Shown here piece by piece: positions 53,792 through 62,437 of a stretch of 64,000 nucleotides of DNA (positions are counted from its first letter, which is position 1; each line of letters begins with the position of its first letter). A model generated the notes under the pieces. The model worked only from the letters and a program-made list of their open reading frames with translations, did not search any database and had not been told where the DNA came from. Origin of the DNA: Verrucomicrobiota bacterium (GTDB lineage Bacteria > Auribacterota > JABMQX01 > JAFGEW01); contig JAFGEW010000081.1 in NCBI GenBank assembly GCA_016931415.1, forward strand, positions 1 through 64,000, written 5' to 3'. Made by a program: the position numbers and the translations under genes.

Positions 53792-53969
53792 ATGGATTGG
53801 CGTCGCGTGCTCATCGCGATCGTTGTAGTGGGAGCCACCGCGTTCCTGTTGCATAGGGCCATGCGCGAAAGCGCCAAGCGCGGCGGCCTTCGCCCAGATG
53901 GCGAAGGCCTACCGGAAGACCGGGGACGAGGCCAAGGCCGCCGAGCACGAGGCGCACGCGAAACGGTAG
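53792..53969 (+). pseudogene. Possible frameshifted remnant of a membrane-anchored TPR gene
   Basis: An ATG near 53792 opens a frame encoding a membrane segment (VLIAIVVVGATAFLL). In the next frame the bases up to the TAG at 53967-53969 encode AFAQMAKAYRKTGDEAKAAE, a typical C-terminal TPR helix. One frame change near 53870 would join them into a short anchored TPR protein. Alternatively only the tail of a lost gene remains. The surrounding 390-bp gap (53660-54050) holds no other gene I support. Confidence 0.35.
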
Positions 53970-54050
53970 TGGCGTGGGCGTTCCGCCCATCGGGCGGCAA
54001 CGGGTGGCCGTCGAGGAGCTCACGGCAAAGATGGCCGTGCCACTTCGCGC

Positions 54051-55154
54051 TCACAGGACGAGGATGTCCTCGCGCTGAACGGTCTGGTCCTGGTGCTCGA
54101 CCTCGATCATGGGCCAGTCGGCCGAAAGCGAGAGCCACTCGATGCCTCTCTCCGTCACGAGGATCGTGTCTTCGGACTTCGTGCCCGTGATCGAGGGGTT
54201 CCACGAAAACGCCTGATTGGCGACAACGCGCGTCTTCTCGTCGGGCGTGGCGACGACGTCGCGCGGTCCGTAGCCGGCCGACCCGCCCTGGTGGTGCAGG
54301 CGCCACTCGTCAGGGAAACCGGCTTCGGCGTACTCGATCTGGCCGGCGCGGAACACGTCGCCGAGGGTCGCGCCGACGGTCGTGCTTACGTTCAGCGCAG
54401 CATCGATCTTGACCACCGCGTTGTGACGCCGCTGCAGCTCGGCGGGCAGCGGCCCGAAGTGCACAATGCGCGTGCACGAGAGGACAAGGCCTGACCGCCG
54501 CGCGCACTCGACGAGCATGACGCAGCGCTCGACCTTCTTGTCCGTGGCGATCGGGTGGCGGTACTGCTCGATGCGCTCGTCGGCGGCGATGAGCAGCACG
54601 ACGGGCGCAATGCCTTTCGCGTAGAGCGACTCGGCGAGCCGGCCGGCGATCTCGTGTTCGGTCAAACCCGGCTTGAGGCTCTTACAGACGGCGTTCATGC
54701 TCGCCTCGGCGTCCAGCCCCAGCCGGCGATACTTGCCCATCTCCTCGGGCGTGAGTGAAAAGCGGAGCTCCGCGATGCGGCGCACCTCGAGCGTCGAGCC
54801 GGCCACGCCCGTGTCAGACGCCACAACGAGGTCGCGCAGCAGCCGCTCGATCTCGCCCTCGACGCCGCCGAGGCCGAACCAGTTCACCACACGCGGCTCA
54901 AAGCCGAGCGAGGCGACCTCCTCGGTCATGATCCGGTCGGCCTCGTTGTTCTTCGTGACGATGTACTTCGCGTCCCGCGTGATCACCGCCGAGGCGACAC
55001 CCGCGTCCGTGGCGAGCACGACGTGATTGTCGCCGCCGCCCGTGACCCAGGCGAAGTTCGCCTGCGTCGTCAGCACAAGCGCGTCGTAGCCGGCCTCATT
55101 CAGAAACGCGCGCACCCGCGCGTCCTTGATCCTGACCTCGTCCTGCACGCTCAT
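54051..55154 (-). CDS. Divergent M24 family peptidase (Xaa-Pro aminopeptidase-like)
   Basis: This 367-residue protein has the two-domain creatinase/prolidase layout: an N-terminal domain (ALVLTTQANFAWVTGGGDN) and a C-terminal pita-bread domain from about residue 150. The conserved late segment HHQGGSAGYGPRD keeps one His ligand, and KSEDTILVTERG keeps one Glu. The usual paired Asp motif (DxGxxxxGxxxD) reads KIDAALNVSTTVGA, and the other Glu position reads WNPSITGT. Some metal ligands are therefore missing by eye, and the protein may be a non-classical or metal-free member. A GGAGGAGGGG ribosome site supports the start. Confidence 0.75.
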   Translation of the reverse strand: MSVQDEVRIKDARVRAFLNEAGYDALVLTTQANFAWVTGGGDNHVVLATDAGVASAVITRDAKYIVTKNNEADRIMTEEVASLGFEPRVVNWFGLGGVEGEIERLLRDLVVASDTGVAGSTLEVRRIAELRFSLTPEEMGKYRRLGLDAEASMNAVCKSLKPGLTEHEIAGRLAESLYAKGIAPVVLLIAADERIEQYRHPIATDKKVERCVMLVECARRSGLVLSCTRIVHFGPLPAELQRRHNAVVKIDAALNVSTTVGATLGDVFRAGQIEYAEAGFPDEWRLHHQGGSAGYGPRDVVATPDEKTRVVANQAFSWNPSITGTKSEDTILVTERGIEWLSLSADWPMIEVEHQDQTVQREDILVL

Positions 55155-55252
55155 CGCTTTCCCCTCCTCCGTCTGTCCATGGGGCAAGGCCTGTTGCCGT
55201 CGGCAACTCGGATGTGGCTCCGGAAGTCCCGCCGCTGCTCGCTCCACGATGA

Positions 55253-55389
55253 GCCCCGCGCCTCGCGGGGCGATTGGCAGTAGCCCCGGGCACAAGCCTG
55301 TGGAACCGCTGAAGGGGCTCTCGTCATCGTGTGTGCGCCCAATGCCACGGGCTCGCGCCCGTGCCTGCTCCCAGACGCCCCTTCGGGGC
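55253..55389. repeat. Cluster of three hairpins between tyrS and the M24 gene
   Basis: Three perfect stems lie in this gap: GCCCCGCG-cct-CGCGGGGC (55253-55271), CACGGGC-tcgc-GCCCGTG (55346-55363) and GCCCC-ttc-GGGGC (55377-55389). The last two lie just past the stop of tyrS on its own strand and may terminate its transcript. None has a T-tract. Confidence 0.45.
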
Positions 55390-55407
55390 TCCGGCTCTCT
55401 TCAACGC

Positions 55408-56655
55408 TTACGCTCGCACCAGGATGCGGGCGAAGCGGCGCTTGCCCACCTGGAGCACGGTGCCGTCGGCGGGCCGCCATTTGAGATCGACGTCGTCGAC
55501 GCGTGCGTCGCCCAGCCGCACGCCGCCGCCTTGAACAAGGCGCCGCGCCTCGCTGCTCGTCTTGGCCATGCTGGCCTTGACGAGCAGGTGAACGATCCAG
55601 ATCGCGCCGTCGCTCAGGTCGCCGGGCTCAAGCACAACGTCCTGCATCTCATCGGGCACCTGCTTCTGCTTGAACACCCGTTCGAACTCCTCGCCGGCGG
55701 CTTGGGCGGCCGCGTCGCCGTGAAAGCGCGCGACGAGGCGGCGCGCGAGCGCGAACTTGAGGTCGCGCGGGTTGACCGACTTCTCGTCGAGCTTGCGCCT
55801 CACGTCGGCGAGTTCCGCGAGCGAGCAGTCGGTGGCAAACTCGTAATAGTTGGCGATGATGGTGTCCGGGATCGACATGACCTTGCCGAACTTCTCGTTG
55901 GGCGGATCGCCCACGGCGATCGTGTTGCCCAGGCTCTTGCTCATCTTGTTCACGCCGTCGGTACCGACCAGGATCGGGTTGAGAATGGCCACCTGCGGCT
56001 CCTGGCCGACGAAGCGCTGGAGGTCGCGCCCGCACAGGATGTTGAACTTCTGCTCGGTGGCGCCCAGCTCGACATCGGCGCGCACGGCAACCGAGTCGTA
56101 GGCCTGGAGCACGGGGTACATGAGCTCGTGCAGCGACAGCGGCAGCCCCTGTTCGAGGCGGCGTCGGAACGTGTCGTGCGCCATGAGCTGGGCGAAGGTG
56201 AACTTGGCCTGGAGCTCGATGACGTCTTGGAGCGTCATCGGGCCAAACCATTCGGTCTGGGAGTGAACCTCGAGGTGCGCCTCGTCAAGGAGAAGCACAG
56301 AACCGAGCTGTTCGACGTAACGCTCGGCGTTCGCTTTGACCTTGGCGGGCGTGAGCGCCTCGCGCGATTCGTCGCGCCCCGTCGGGTCGCCGATCTGGGC
56401 CGTGTAGTCGCCGATGATGAGCACGGCGACGTGGCCGAGGTCCTGGAAGGTGCGCATCTTCTGCACAGGCACGAGGTGGCCGATGTGCACGTCGGGCGTT
56501 GTCGGGTCGATGCCGTACTTGACGCGCAGCGGCTTGCCTGTGGCCGCCGCCTTGCGGAGCTTCTTCTCCATCTCCTCGAACGGCACGACCTCGTCTGCGC
56601 CGCGCTTGATCATCTCGAGCTGCCGGGCGATGTCTGTCGGATTGCTCTCAGCCAT
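55408..56655 (-). CDS. tyrS: Tyrosyl-tRNA synthetase
   Basis: This 415-residue class I synthetase charges tRNA-Tyr. The HIGH motif reads DVHIGHL (near 56), and the KMSKS motif is exact in NKMSKSLGN (near 240). The QAYDSVAVRADVELGATEQKF region matches TyrRS tyrosine and tRNA recognition helices. The C-terminus has an S4-type RNA-binding domain (ARRLVQGGGVRLGDARVD). The overall shape resembles the shorter TyrRS type found in PVC and proteobacteria. A promoter with a perfect -10 lies upstream. Confidence 0.93.
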   Translation of the reverse strand: MAESNPTDIARQLEMIKRGADEVVPFEEMEKKLRKAAATGKPLRVKYGIDPTTPDVHIGHLVPVQKMRTFQDLGHVAVLIIGDYTAQIGDPTGRDESREALTPAKVKANAERYVEQLGSVLLLDEAHLEVHSQTEWFGPMTLQDVIELQAKFTFAQLMAHDTFRRRLEQGLPLSLHELMYPVLQAYDSVAVRADVELGATEQKFNILCGRDLQRFVGQEPQVAILNPILVGTDGVNKMSKSLGNTIAVGDPPNEKFGKVMSIPDTIIANYYEFATDCSLAELADVRRKLDEKSVNPRDLKFALARRLVARFHGDAAAQAAGEEFERVFKQKQVPDEMQDVVLEPGDLSDGAIWIVHLLVKASMAKTSSEARRLVQGGGVRLGDARVDDVDLKWRPADGTVLQVGKRRFARILVRA

Positions 56656-56695
56656 AGTCGGTTGCGATGACCCCCAGTATGAGCAAGTTCCACGC

Positions 56696-56724
56696 ATTAT
56701 ACGCACCCGCCGCGTGGCGCCGAA
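56696..56724 (-). promoter_or_regulatory. Putative sigma-70 promoter of tyrS
   Basis: On the minus strand a perfect TATAAT (56701-56696) lies 17 bp from a weak TTCGGC (56724-56719). Transcription would start near 56689, giving a leader of about 34 nt. Confidence 0.5.
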
Positions 56725-56902
56725 GGGATTTCCGAGACACCTGCAGCCCGCCTGCACGACGCGCTCCTGGTTGCGGCCGGGGCGGCGCTCGGGTATGCTC
56801 CACACGGCGTCCGGGCCACGTGCTGGGCCGGGGTTTCGCCCGAAGGCGCTTGGCACGAAACGTGTTCTCAGGCAGACAATCACTCTCGAGAGGGACCCTT
56901 CA

Positions 56903-57160
56903 ATGGACAAGCGGATCGCGATCAGCATGATGGCAGCGCTGCTGCTGCTCGTCGTCACAGCGGCCTATGCGCCCAACCTGGGCACAACGACCGACACCGA
57001 GACGGCTGGCGACGACCAGACAACGCTCCAGACCCTCGACAAGAAGCTCAACACGGTTCTCGAGAACCAGAAGCTCATCCTCGAGCAGATCAAGGGGCTC
57101 AAGACCGCCCAGGACGACCTGACCAAGGACGTGACCTACATCAGGTCGAAGACGCACTAA
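56903..57160 (+). CDS. Small exported coiled-coil protein
   Basis: This 85-residue protein has a signal peptide or N-terminal anchor (ISMMAALLLLVVTAAYA) and a C-terminal helix with heptad hydrophobics (LQTLDKKLNTVLENQKLILE and onward). It resembles small Lpp-like or hook-type coiled coils, but I do not recognise the family. AGAGGGA lies 8 bp before the ATG. It stands alone on the plus strand, divergent from tyrS. Confidence 0.6.
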   Translation: MDKRIAISMMAALLLLVVTAAYAPNLGTTTDTETAGDDQTTLQTLDKKLNTVLENQKLILEQIKGLKTAQDDLTKDVTYIRSKTH

Positions 57161-57345
57161 CCGCGCGCCGGCGACCCGCCTCGCCGCGCGGTCCCAGCAG
57201 GATGCCCGACACTGTGCGCCGCCATGCGGCTGTAGGACAGGGTCTCCCGGCCCCGCCACGGCTGGAGAGGCGGCGTGCTCGCGGCATATCGCCGGGGCCG
57301 GGAGGCCACGCCCCACGGGACCTGCGGCACGACAGAACCGTACCT

Positions 57346-58185
57346 ATGACGACCGACGCGCTCGAGACGAAATCCCAACGGTTGCGCGAGGTGCTGCGCG
57401 GCTACGGCTCGCTGCTCGTGGCCTTTTCGGGCGGCGTCGACAGCACGCTGCTGCTCAAGGTCGCCCACGACGTGCTCGGCAACCGCGTGCTCGCGGTCAC
57501 GGCGACGTCCCCGACGTATCCGGCCCGCGAACGCGAACGCGCCGTCGCCCTGGCCGCCGGGTTCGGGGTGCGTCAGATCCTCCTCGACACCGACGAGCTT
57601 GCCATCGCCGGCTTTGCTGAGAACCCGCCCGAGCGCTGCTACTTCTGCAAGAGGGGGCTGTTCGGCGAGCTGATCGGGATCGCCCGGCGCGAGGGCCTCG
57701 CCCACGTCGCCGACGGCGCGAACGCCGACGATGTGGGCGACTGGCGCCCCGGAATGCAGGCCGCACGCGAGCTTGGTGTGGTCAGCCCGCTGCTCGAGGC
57801 CGGGCTGACCAAGGACGACGTACGCGCGCTGTCCAAGCAACTCGGGCTGCCGACGTGGAACCTGCCGTCCTTCGCATGTCTCGCCTCGCGCATCCCGTAC
57901 GGCGAGACGATCACGGAGGCCAAGCTGCGCATGATCGAGGCGGCTGAGAGCTGGCTGCACACGCTCGGATTCGGCCAGGTGCGCGTGCGCCACCACGGCG
58001 AGATCGCCCGCATCGAGGTCGAACCCGACGAGATCGAACGCTTCGCCGCACGCGGCGTGCGCGACCAGGTGACAAAGAAACTCAAGAAAATCGGCTACCG
58101 TTACATCACTCTCGACTGCGTCGGCTACCGCACCGGCAGCCTCAACGAGGTTTTGCCCGAGCGCCCGCGAGGCCGAGGGAAGTGA
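57346..58185 (+). CDS. larE: ATP-dependent sulfur transferase LarE, three-cysteine type
   Basis: This 279-residue PP-loop enzyme makes the sulfur-bearing groups of the nickel-pincer cofactor used by lactate racemase and related enzymes. The PP-loop reads VAFSGGVDSTL (near 28). Cysteines sit at 98, 101 (ERCYFCKRG) and 178 (PSFACLASRIPYG). The last aligns with the sacrificial Cys of the Lactobacillus enzyme. The CxxC pair is a feature of the iron-sulfur type, which may act catalytically rather than by self-sacrifice. LarB and LarC are not in the window. The start at 57346 has no strong ribosome site. Confidence 0.88.
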   Translation: MTTDALETKSQRLREVLRGYGSLLVAFSGGVDSTLLLKVAHDVLGNRVLAVTATSPTYPARERERAVALAAGFGVRQILLDTDELAIAGFAENPPERCYFCKRGLFGELIGIARREGLAHVADGANADDVGDWRPGMQAARELGVVSPLLEAGLTKDDVRALSKQLGLPTWNLPSFACLASRIPYGETITEAKLRMIEAAESWLHTLGFGQVRVRHHGEIARIEVEPDEIERFAARGVRDQVTKKLKKIGYRYITLDCVGYRTGSLNEVLPERPRGRGK

Positions 58186-58408
58186 ACGCCGCCATGCCCG
58201 ACCGCATCGCGAACGCGTTGACTCGCACGTCGGATACCGGCGTGAACACCGCCGATGGAAGGCGGGGTCTCGCAGTCCAGTTGAAGCGCCGAGGACGCGA
58301 CATGGCTGTACCCCATGACTTTGCTCACCCCCCCTCAGACAGGGCTGTGGTGGGACCGGAAGGTCTCACCGTGCAGTGGCGTAGAGTCGGCGCGGACAGA
58401 CAGGCGAC

Positions 58409-59479
58409 ATGATGATGGACAACTCGCGAAACAACGATGGACTGACCGAACGCCGCCCCGTCGACGAGCATGGCCGGCCCATCACCGCGCTCGCACTCAT
58501 GAGCGGCGGGCTCGACAGCCGGCTCGCCGCCGCGCTCATGCTCGAGCAGGGCCTGCGCGTCATCGCGCTGAACTTCGACTCGGTGTTTTGCCACGCGCCC
58601 GCAGCCGGGACGCGTCCCGAGGCCGAGAAGGCGTGCGCCGCGCTCGGCATCGAGTTGGTGCGCGTGCCGTTCAGCGACGAGCTCATCCCGCTCGTCAAGG
58701 ACCCGCCGCACGGCCATGGCAAGCGCATGAACCCGTGCATCGACTGCCGCATCGCCCAGTTCCGCCTCGCCCGCCGCACCATGGACAGGCTCGGCGCGCA
58801 GTTCTTCGTCACCGGCGAGGTGGTCGGCCAGCGTCCGATGAGCCAGCGGCTCGCGGCCATGCGCCTCATCGAGCGCGAGGCCGGCGTCGAGGGCACCGTG
58901 CTGCGCCCGCTATCTGCCAAGCTCTTGCCGCCCACGATCCCCGAGCAGAAGGGCTGGGTGGACCGCGACAAGCTGCATGCCATCACCGGCCGCTCGCGCA
59001 AGTGTCAGATCGAGCTGGCCCGGCGTCTGGGCATCACCGACTATCCCGCCTCGGCTGGCGGTTGCCTCTTGACAGATGAGGGATTTGCGTGTAGAGTATA
59101 TGAGTTAATTGTGCATACCCCTGAAGCGAACGAGCGGGATTTCGAGCTCCTCAAGCTCGGCCGCCACTTCCGGCTGCCGACTGGAGCCAAGGCGATCGTC
59201 GGACGCAACGAGGCGGAGAACACCCGGCTCGAAGCCATCGCCCAAGCCGGCGACGTCCTATTGGAGCGAAGTGAGACTGTCGGCCCGACCGTGCTCGTAT
59301 GCGGCGCGCGCGGCGTTGAAGACCGGACCGTAGCCGCGCGCCTGTGCGTTGCACACTCCAAGCGAGGTCAGTCCGCCTCCGGTGCAGTGCGGTACCGCGT
59401 GAAAGGCGGCGAGCCGGCCGAAGACGTGGCGCAGGTCGGGGCGCTGGACCAGGCGGCTCTCGACGCAATGCGGATCTAG
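58409..59479 (+). CDS. PP-loop tRNA thiolation-like protein
   Basis: This 356-residue protein has an N-terminal PP-loop ATPase (ALMSGGLDSRLAAALM, near 30), a NPCIDCRIAQF motif (near 112) and VGQRPMSQRLAAM. These match the ThiI/MnmA-related group often annotated as tRNA thiouridylases. The C-terminal third (LKLGRHFRLPTGAKAIVGRN) is typical of a stand-alone subgroup and lacks the THUMP domain of ThiI. It may thiolate tRNA or another sulfur acceptor. It lies 223 bp after larE, so two PP-loop sulfur enzymes are neighbours. The tail of the gap before it shows nothing I recognise. Confidence 0.72.
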   Translation: MMMDNSRNNDGLTERRPVDEHGRPITALALMSGGLDSRLAAALMLEQGLRVIALNFDSVFCHAPAAGTRPEAEKACAALGIELVRVPFSDELIPLVKDPPHGHGKRMNPCIDCRIAQFRLARRTMDRLGAQFFVTGEVVGQRPMSQRLAAMRLIEREAGVEGTVLRPLSAKLLPPTIPEQKGWVDRDKLHAITGRSRKCQIELARRLGITDYPASAGGCLLTDEGFACRVYELIVHTPEANERDFELLKLGRHFRLPTGAKAIVGRNEAENTRLEAIAQAGDVLLERSETVGPTVLVCGARGVEDRTVAARLCVAHSKRGQSASGAVRYRVKGGEPAEDVAQVGALDQAALDAMRI

Positions 59480-59497
59480 GCAAGGAGACAGCCCGCA

Positions 59498-60295
59498 ATG
59501 GGGTTTGAACCGAACGAGACGGCCTCAACGAATACACGGACCGGGCGCGTGCTGTACGTGGCGCGTCCGGCCCGGTGGATAGACCGATCGCTCCGCTCGA
59601 GGCGGAGGTACGCGTGGATCATCGGCTCGCTCGGCGCGCTCATCGCCGCCGAGCTCATCTACCTGCTCGCTGCCGGCACGGCGGCAGGCGACCGCCCCAC
59701 CGAGTTGCGGATCGGCCCGCTCGAACACCCGGCCGAGGAAGTCTATGGCTTCGACCTGCTCGAGACCGGCGACACGCTGCTCTCGGCCCCCATGCAACGC
59801 GCCGAGGAGATGCTCCTGGGCGTCGTGCGCCGCGCGCCCGACCTGATCGACGAGCAGCAGCGCATCCCGTGGGGCCAGCCGTGCTCGCTCGAGCGCGGCT
59901 GGGTCTCGTCGCCTTACGGCATGCGCGTGCACCCGACCCAGGGCTCCCGCAAGATGCACAAGGGCATCGATCTTGCCGTCGATACCGGCACGCCCGTGCA
60001 CGCCACGGCGCGCGGCGTAATCGTCGTGGCCAATCCAGGCTACAACGGCGGCTACGGCCAGGTCATCTATATCGACCACGGCAACGGGATCGTGACGCGC
60101 TACGCGCACTTGTCACGCATCGACGTCGAGGTTGGCCACCATGTCGAGCGCGGCGAGCGCGTCGGGCTCTCGGGCGCCACGGGCAACGTCACCGGCGCCC
60201 ACCTGCACTACGAGATCCGCGTCAACGGCGACCCCACTGACCCGGCCGCCTACCTGCCGAAGAACCTCCCGACCACACGGCCGGAAGGGGTCTAG
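59498..60295 (+). CDS. M23 family metallopeptidase (LytM-like)
   Basis: This 265-residue protein has one N-terminal membrane segment (IIGSLGALIAAELIYLLAAG) after about 40 basic residues and a periplasmic M23 domain (about 130-255). The zinc motifs are HKGIDLAVD and HLHYEI, with GNGIVTRYAHLS between them. It would cut peptidoglycan cross-bridges or act as an activator of amidases. It starts 18 bp after the PP-loop gene and is probably co-transcribed. Confidence 0.88.
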   Translation: MGFEPNETASTNTRTGRVLYVARPARWIDRSLRSRRRYAWIIGSLGALIAAELIYLLAAGTAAGDRPTELRIGPLEHPAEEVYGFDLLETGDTLLSAPMQRAEEMLLGVVRRAPDLIDEQQRIPWGQPCSLERGWVSSPYGMRVHPTQGSRKMHKGIDLAVDTGTPVHATARGVIVVANPGYNGGYGQVIYIDHGNGIVTRYAHLSRIDVEVGHHVERGERVGLSGATGNVTGAHLHYEIRVNGDPTDPAAYLPKNLPTTRPEGV

Positions 60296-60343
60296 GCCCA
60301 CCCCCCGGGACAGGTCGCATTTGCGAACGGCTCGAGCGCGCCA

Positions 60344-60372
60344 TTGCGCGCCCCCGGCTGTGTCCCTATACT
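60344..60372 (+). promoter_or_regulatory. Putative sigma-70 promoter of der
   Basis: TTGCGC (60344-60349) and TATACT (60367-60372) are 17 bp apart. Transcription would start near 60379, with a leader of about 93 nt that contains the hairpin at 60437-60453. Confidence 0.5.
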
Positions 60373-60436
60373 TCCCGCACACAGGTCGCCCCGCCTGAGG
60401 TGCGGTCTACACGACAAAATCTCCGGGTTTATCCAC

Positions 60437-60453
60437 GCGGCGCGAAGCGCCGC
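60437..60453 (+). other. Hairpin in the der leader
   Basis: GCGGCGC-gaa-GCGCCGC is a perfect 7-bp stem with a 3-nt loop, ending 18 bp before the der ATG. It could affect translation or message stability. Confidence 0.4.
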
Positions 60454-60471
60454 CCTCGACGAAGGATCAGC

Positions 60472-61776
60472 ATGGCAGGCACAGTGGCAATCGTGGGCCG
60501 GCCCAACGTCGGCAAGTCGGCGCTCTTTAACCGGCTCATCGGGCGACGGCTCGCCATCGTCGATTCGGTCGCCGGCATCACGCGCGACCGGCTCGGCGCC
60601 GAGGCCGAGTGGCATGGCGTGCGCTTTACGCTCACCGACACCGGCGGCATCGTGCCCGACCCCCGCGAGCCGCTCGTCGAGCAGGTGCGCCTCCAGGCCG
60701 AGGTGGCCATCGCCGAGTCCGACGTGCTCCTGTTCGTCTGCGACGCCATGGACGGCATCACACCGCTTGACGAAGAGGTCGCCGCACTGCTCCGGCCCGC
60801 GGCGGCGCGCGTGGTCTGCGTCGCCAACAAGTGCGACAACGAGCGCCTGACCGGGATGCGCCACGAGTTCGCCCGGTTCGGCTTCAGCGACGTCTACGGC
60901 GTCAGCGCGCTCCACGGCCTGCGCATCGACGTACTGCTCGACGAAATCGTGCGGCGGCTGCCCGCCGCGGCCGAGGCGCCCGTCCAGGAGCGCGCCGTGC
61001 GCGTCGCCATCGTGGGCAAGCCGAACGTGGGCAAATCGAGCTTCGTCAACGCGCTGCTCCAGACTAACCGGCTCGTCGTCGATTCGACGCCCGGCACGAC
61101 GCGCGACGCCGTCGACGTCGCCTACACCGGCCCCCACGGCGAACGGTTCGTGCTCGTCGACACCGCCGGCATCAAGCGCAAAAAGAGCACGACGGTCGCC
61201 GTCGACAAGTACAGCGCGCTGCGCAGCCAGGAGGCCGTCGCCCGCTGCGACGTGGCGATGCTGATGATCGACGCGTCGGCCGGTCTGACCAGCACCGACG
61301 CGAAGATCGCCCACCTCATCGACACGCACAGGAAAGGCTGCGTGATCGTCGTCAACAAGTGGGATCTCGTCGACGACATGAAGCAGAAGGACTACACCCG
61401 GGACCTGCTCGAACGGCTGCCGTTTCTCGCCCATTGCCCGGTGCTCTACACCGTGGCCATCACCGCCACCAACGTGGGCCGCGCGCTTGGCCGGGCGCGC
61501 AAGGTCTTCGAAGGCGGCGCCGTTACCCTCGGCACCGGGCGCGTCAACGATATCATCGTCAAGGCGCTCCAGGCGCACCAGCCGCCCATCGCGCGCAACC
61601 GGCGGCTCAAGGTCTACTACGCCACGCAGACGCGCGGCAATCCGCCCACGTTTCTGCTGTTCGTCAACGACCCCAAGCTCGCCAAGGCCGACTACCTCGC
61701 CTACCTCGTCAACCGCGTCCGCAAAGTCGAGCCGTACGAAGGCAACCCCGTCGTGCTGCGCCTGCGGCAGCGCTGA
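60472..61776 (+). CDS. der: Ribosome-assembly GTPase Der (EngA)
   Basis: This 434-residue protein has the two tandem GTPase domains unique to Der/EngA, which acts in 50S subunit assembly. Domain 1 has GRPNVGKSALFNRL (near 9), DTGG and NKCD. Domain 2 has GKPNVGKSSFVNALL (near 181), DTAGIKRK and NKWDLVDD. The C-terminal KH-like domain follows (RNRRLKVYYATQ near 375). All G1-G4 motifs are intact. An AAGGATCAGC site precedes the ATG. Confidence 0.96.
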   Translation: MAGTVAIVGRPNVGKSALFNRLIGRRLAIVDSVAGITRDRLGAEAEWHGVRFTLTDTGGIVPDPREPLVEQVRLQAEVAIAESDVLLFVCDAMDGITPLDEEVAALLRPAAARVVCVANKCDNERLTGMRHEFARFGFSDVYGVSALHGLRIDVLLDEIVRRLPAAAEAPVQERAVRVAIVGKPNVGKSSFVNALLQTNRLVVDSTPGTTRDAVDVAYTGPHGERFVLVDTAGIKRKKSTTVAVDKYSALRSQEAVARCDVAMLMIDASAGLTSTDAKIAHLIDTHRKGCVIVVNKWDLVDDMKQKDYTRDLLERLPFLAHCPVLYTVAITATNVGRALGRARKVFEGGAVTLGTGRVNDIIVKALQAHQPPIARNRRLKVYYATQTRGNPPTFLLFVNDPKLAKADYLAYLVNRVRKVEPYEGNPVVLRLRQR

Positions 61777-61980
61777 GCGCCGTCGTGGGGTCGCGTAGGG
61801 GAGTCGTACGGGCAATCCTGCCACCTGCACGACTGCAGAACACGGGCTGACGGACAGCATGCGGACAGCCACCCGTCGACAAGGGGGATCGCCTCGTGAT
61901 GGTGTCGGAGTGCGGCACGGCCTAGCCATTGCCGCGTCGGGATGGCGGCCCCGGCTGGGCAGGCGGCGTGCGGACGGGGT

Positions 61981-62298
61981 TCAGACGGTCGGCGTGCTCT
62001 CGAGCTCGGACACGCGCATCTTCATGATGCGGCCGGGCTTGAAATCGGCCACCCATTTCTCCGGAATCCGAACTTCCACACTCGGGTTGTTCGGATTGCG
62101 GCCGATGCGCGCCTTCCGCTTGACCGGCTTGAAGATGCCGAAGTTCCGCAACTCGACGGTGTGGCCGGCGGCCAGCGCGTCGATGACCATGTCGAGCACG
62201 CGCTGGACGACTTCCTTGACCTCGAGCTGGGTCATACGCGGCCCGAGATCTTTCTGCACCTTGATGACAATGTCGCGTTTGGTGATCGTTTCACTCAT
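61981..62298 (-). CDS. HU/IHF family DNA-binding protein
   Basis: This 105-residue nucleoid protein binds and bends DNA as a dimer. The HU signature is visible in VELRNFGIFKPVKRKARIGR with GRNPNNPSVEVRIPEK, the DNA-contacting arm that carries the key Pro. An N-terminal TKRDIVIKVQ and a middle VVQRVLDMVIDAL helix complete the fold. It is slightly longer than 90-residue HU because of a C-terminal tail. It converges with der across a 204-bp gap where I see no feature. Confidence 0.92.
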   Translation of the reverse strand: MSETITKRDIVIKVQKDLGPRMTQLEVKEVVQRVLDMVIDALAAGHTVELRNFGIFKPVKRKARIGRNPNNPSVEVRIPEKWVADFKPGRIMKMRVSELESTPTV

Positions 62299-62437
62299 GG
62301 CCCACGATCCTTCCCTTAGGCCGCGCCACGCGCAGCCCCATGAGCGCCCCGTTTAGTCTGCACCCAAGCTGCTGCTCCGCAGCAACTCCGTTTCGCAGCA
62401 GTAGCTCGGCTGATGCACCAGCATCGCCCGGCCATTC

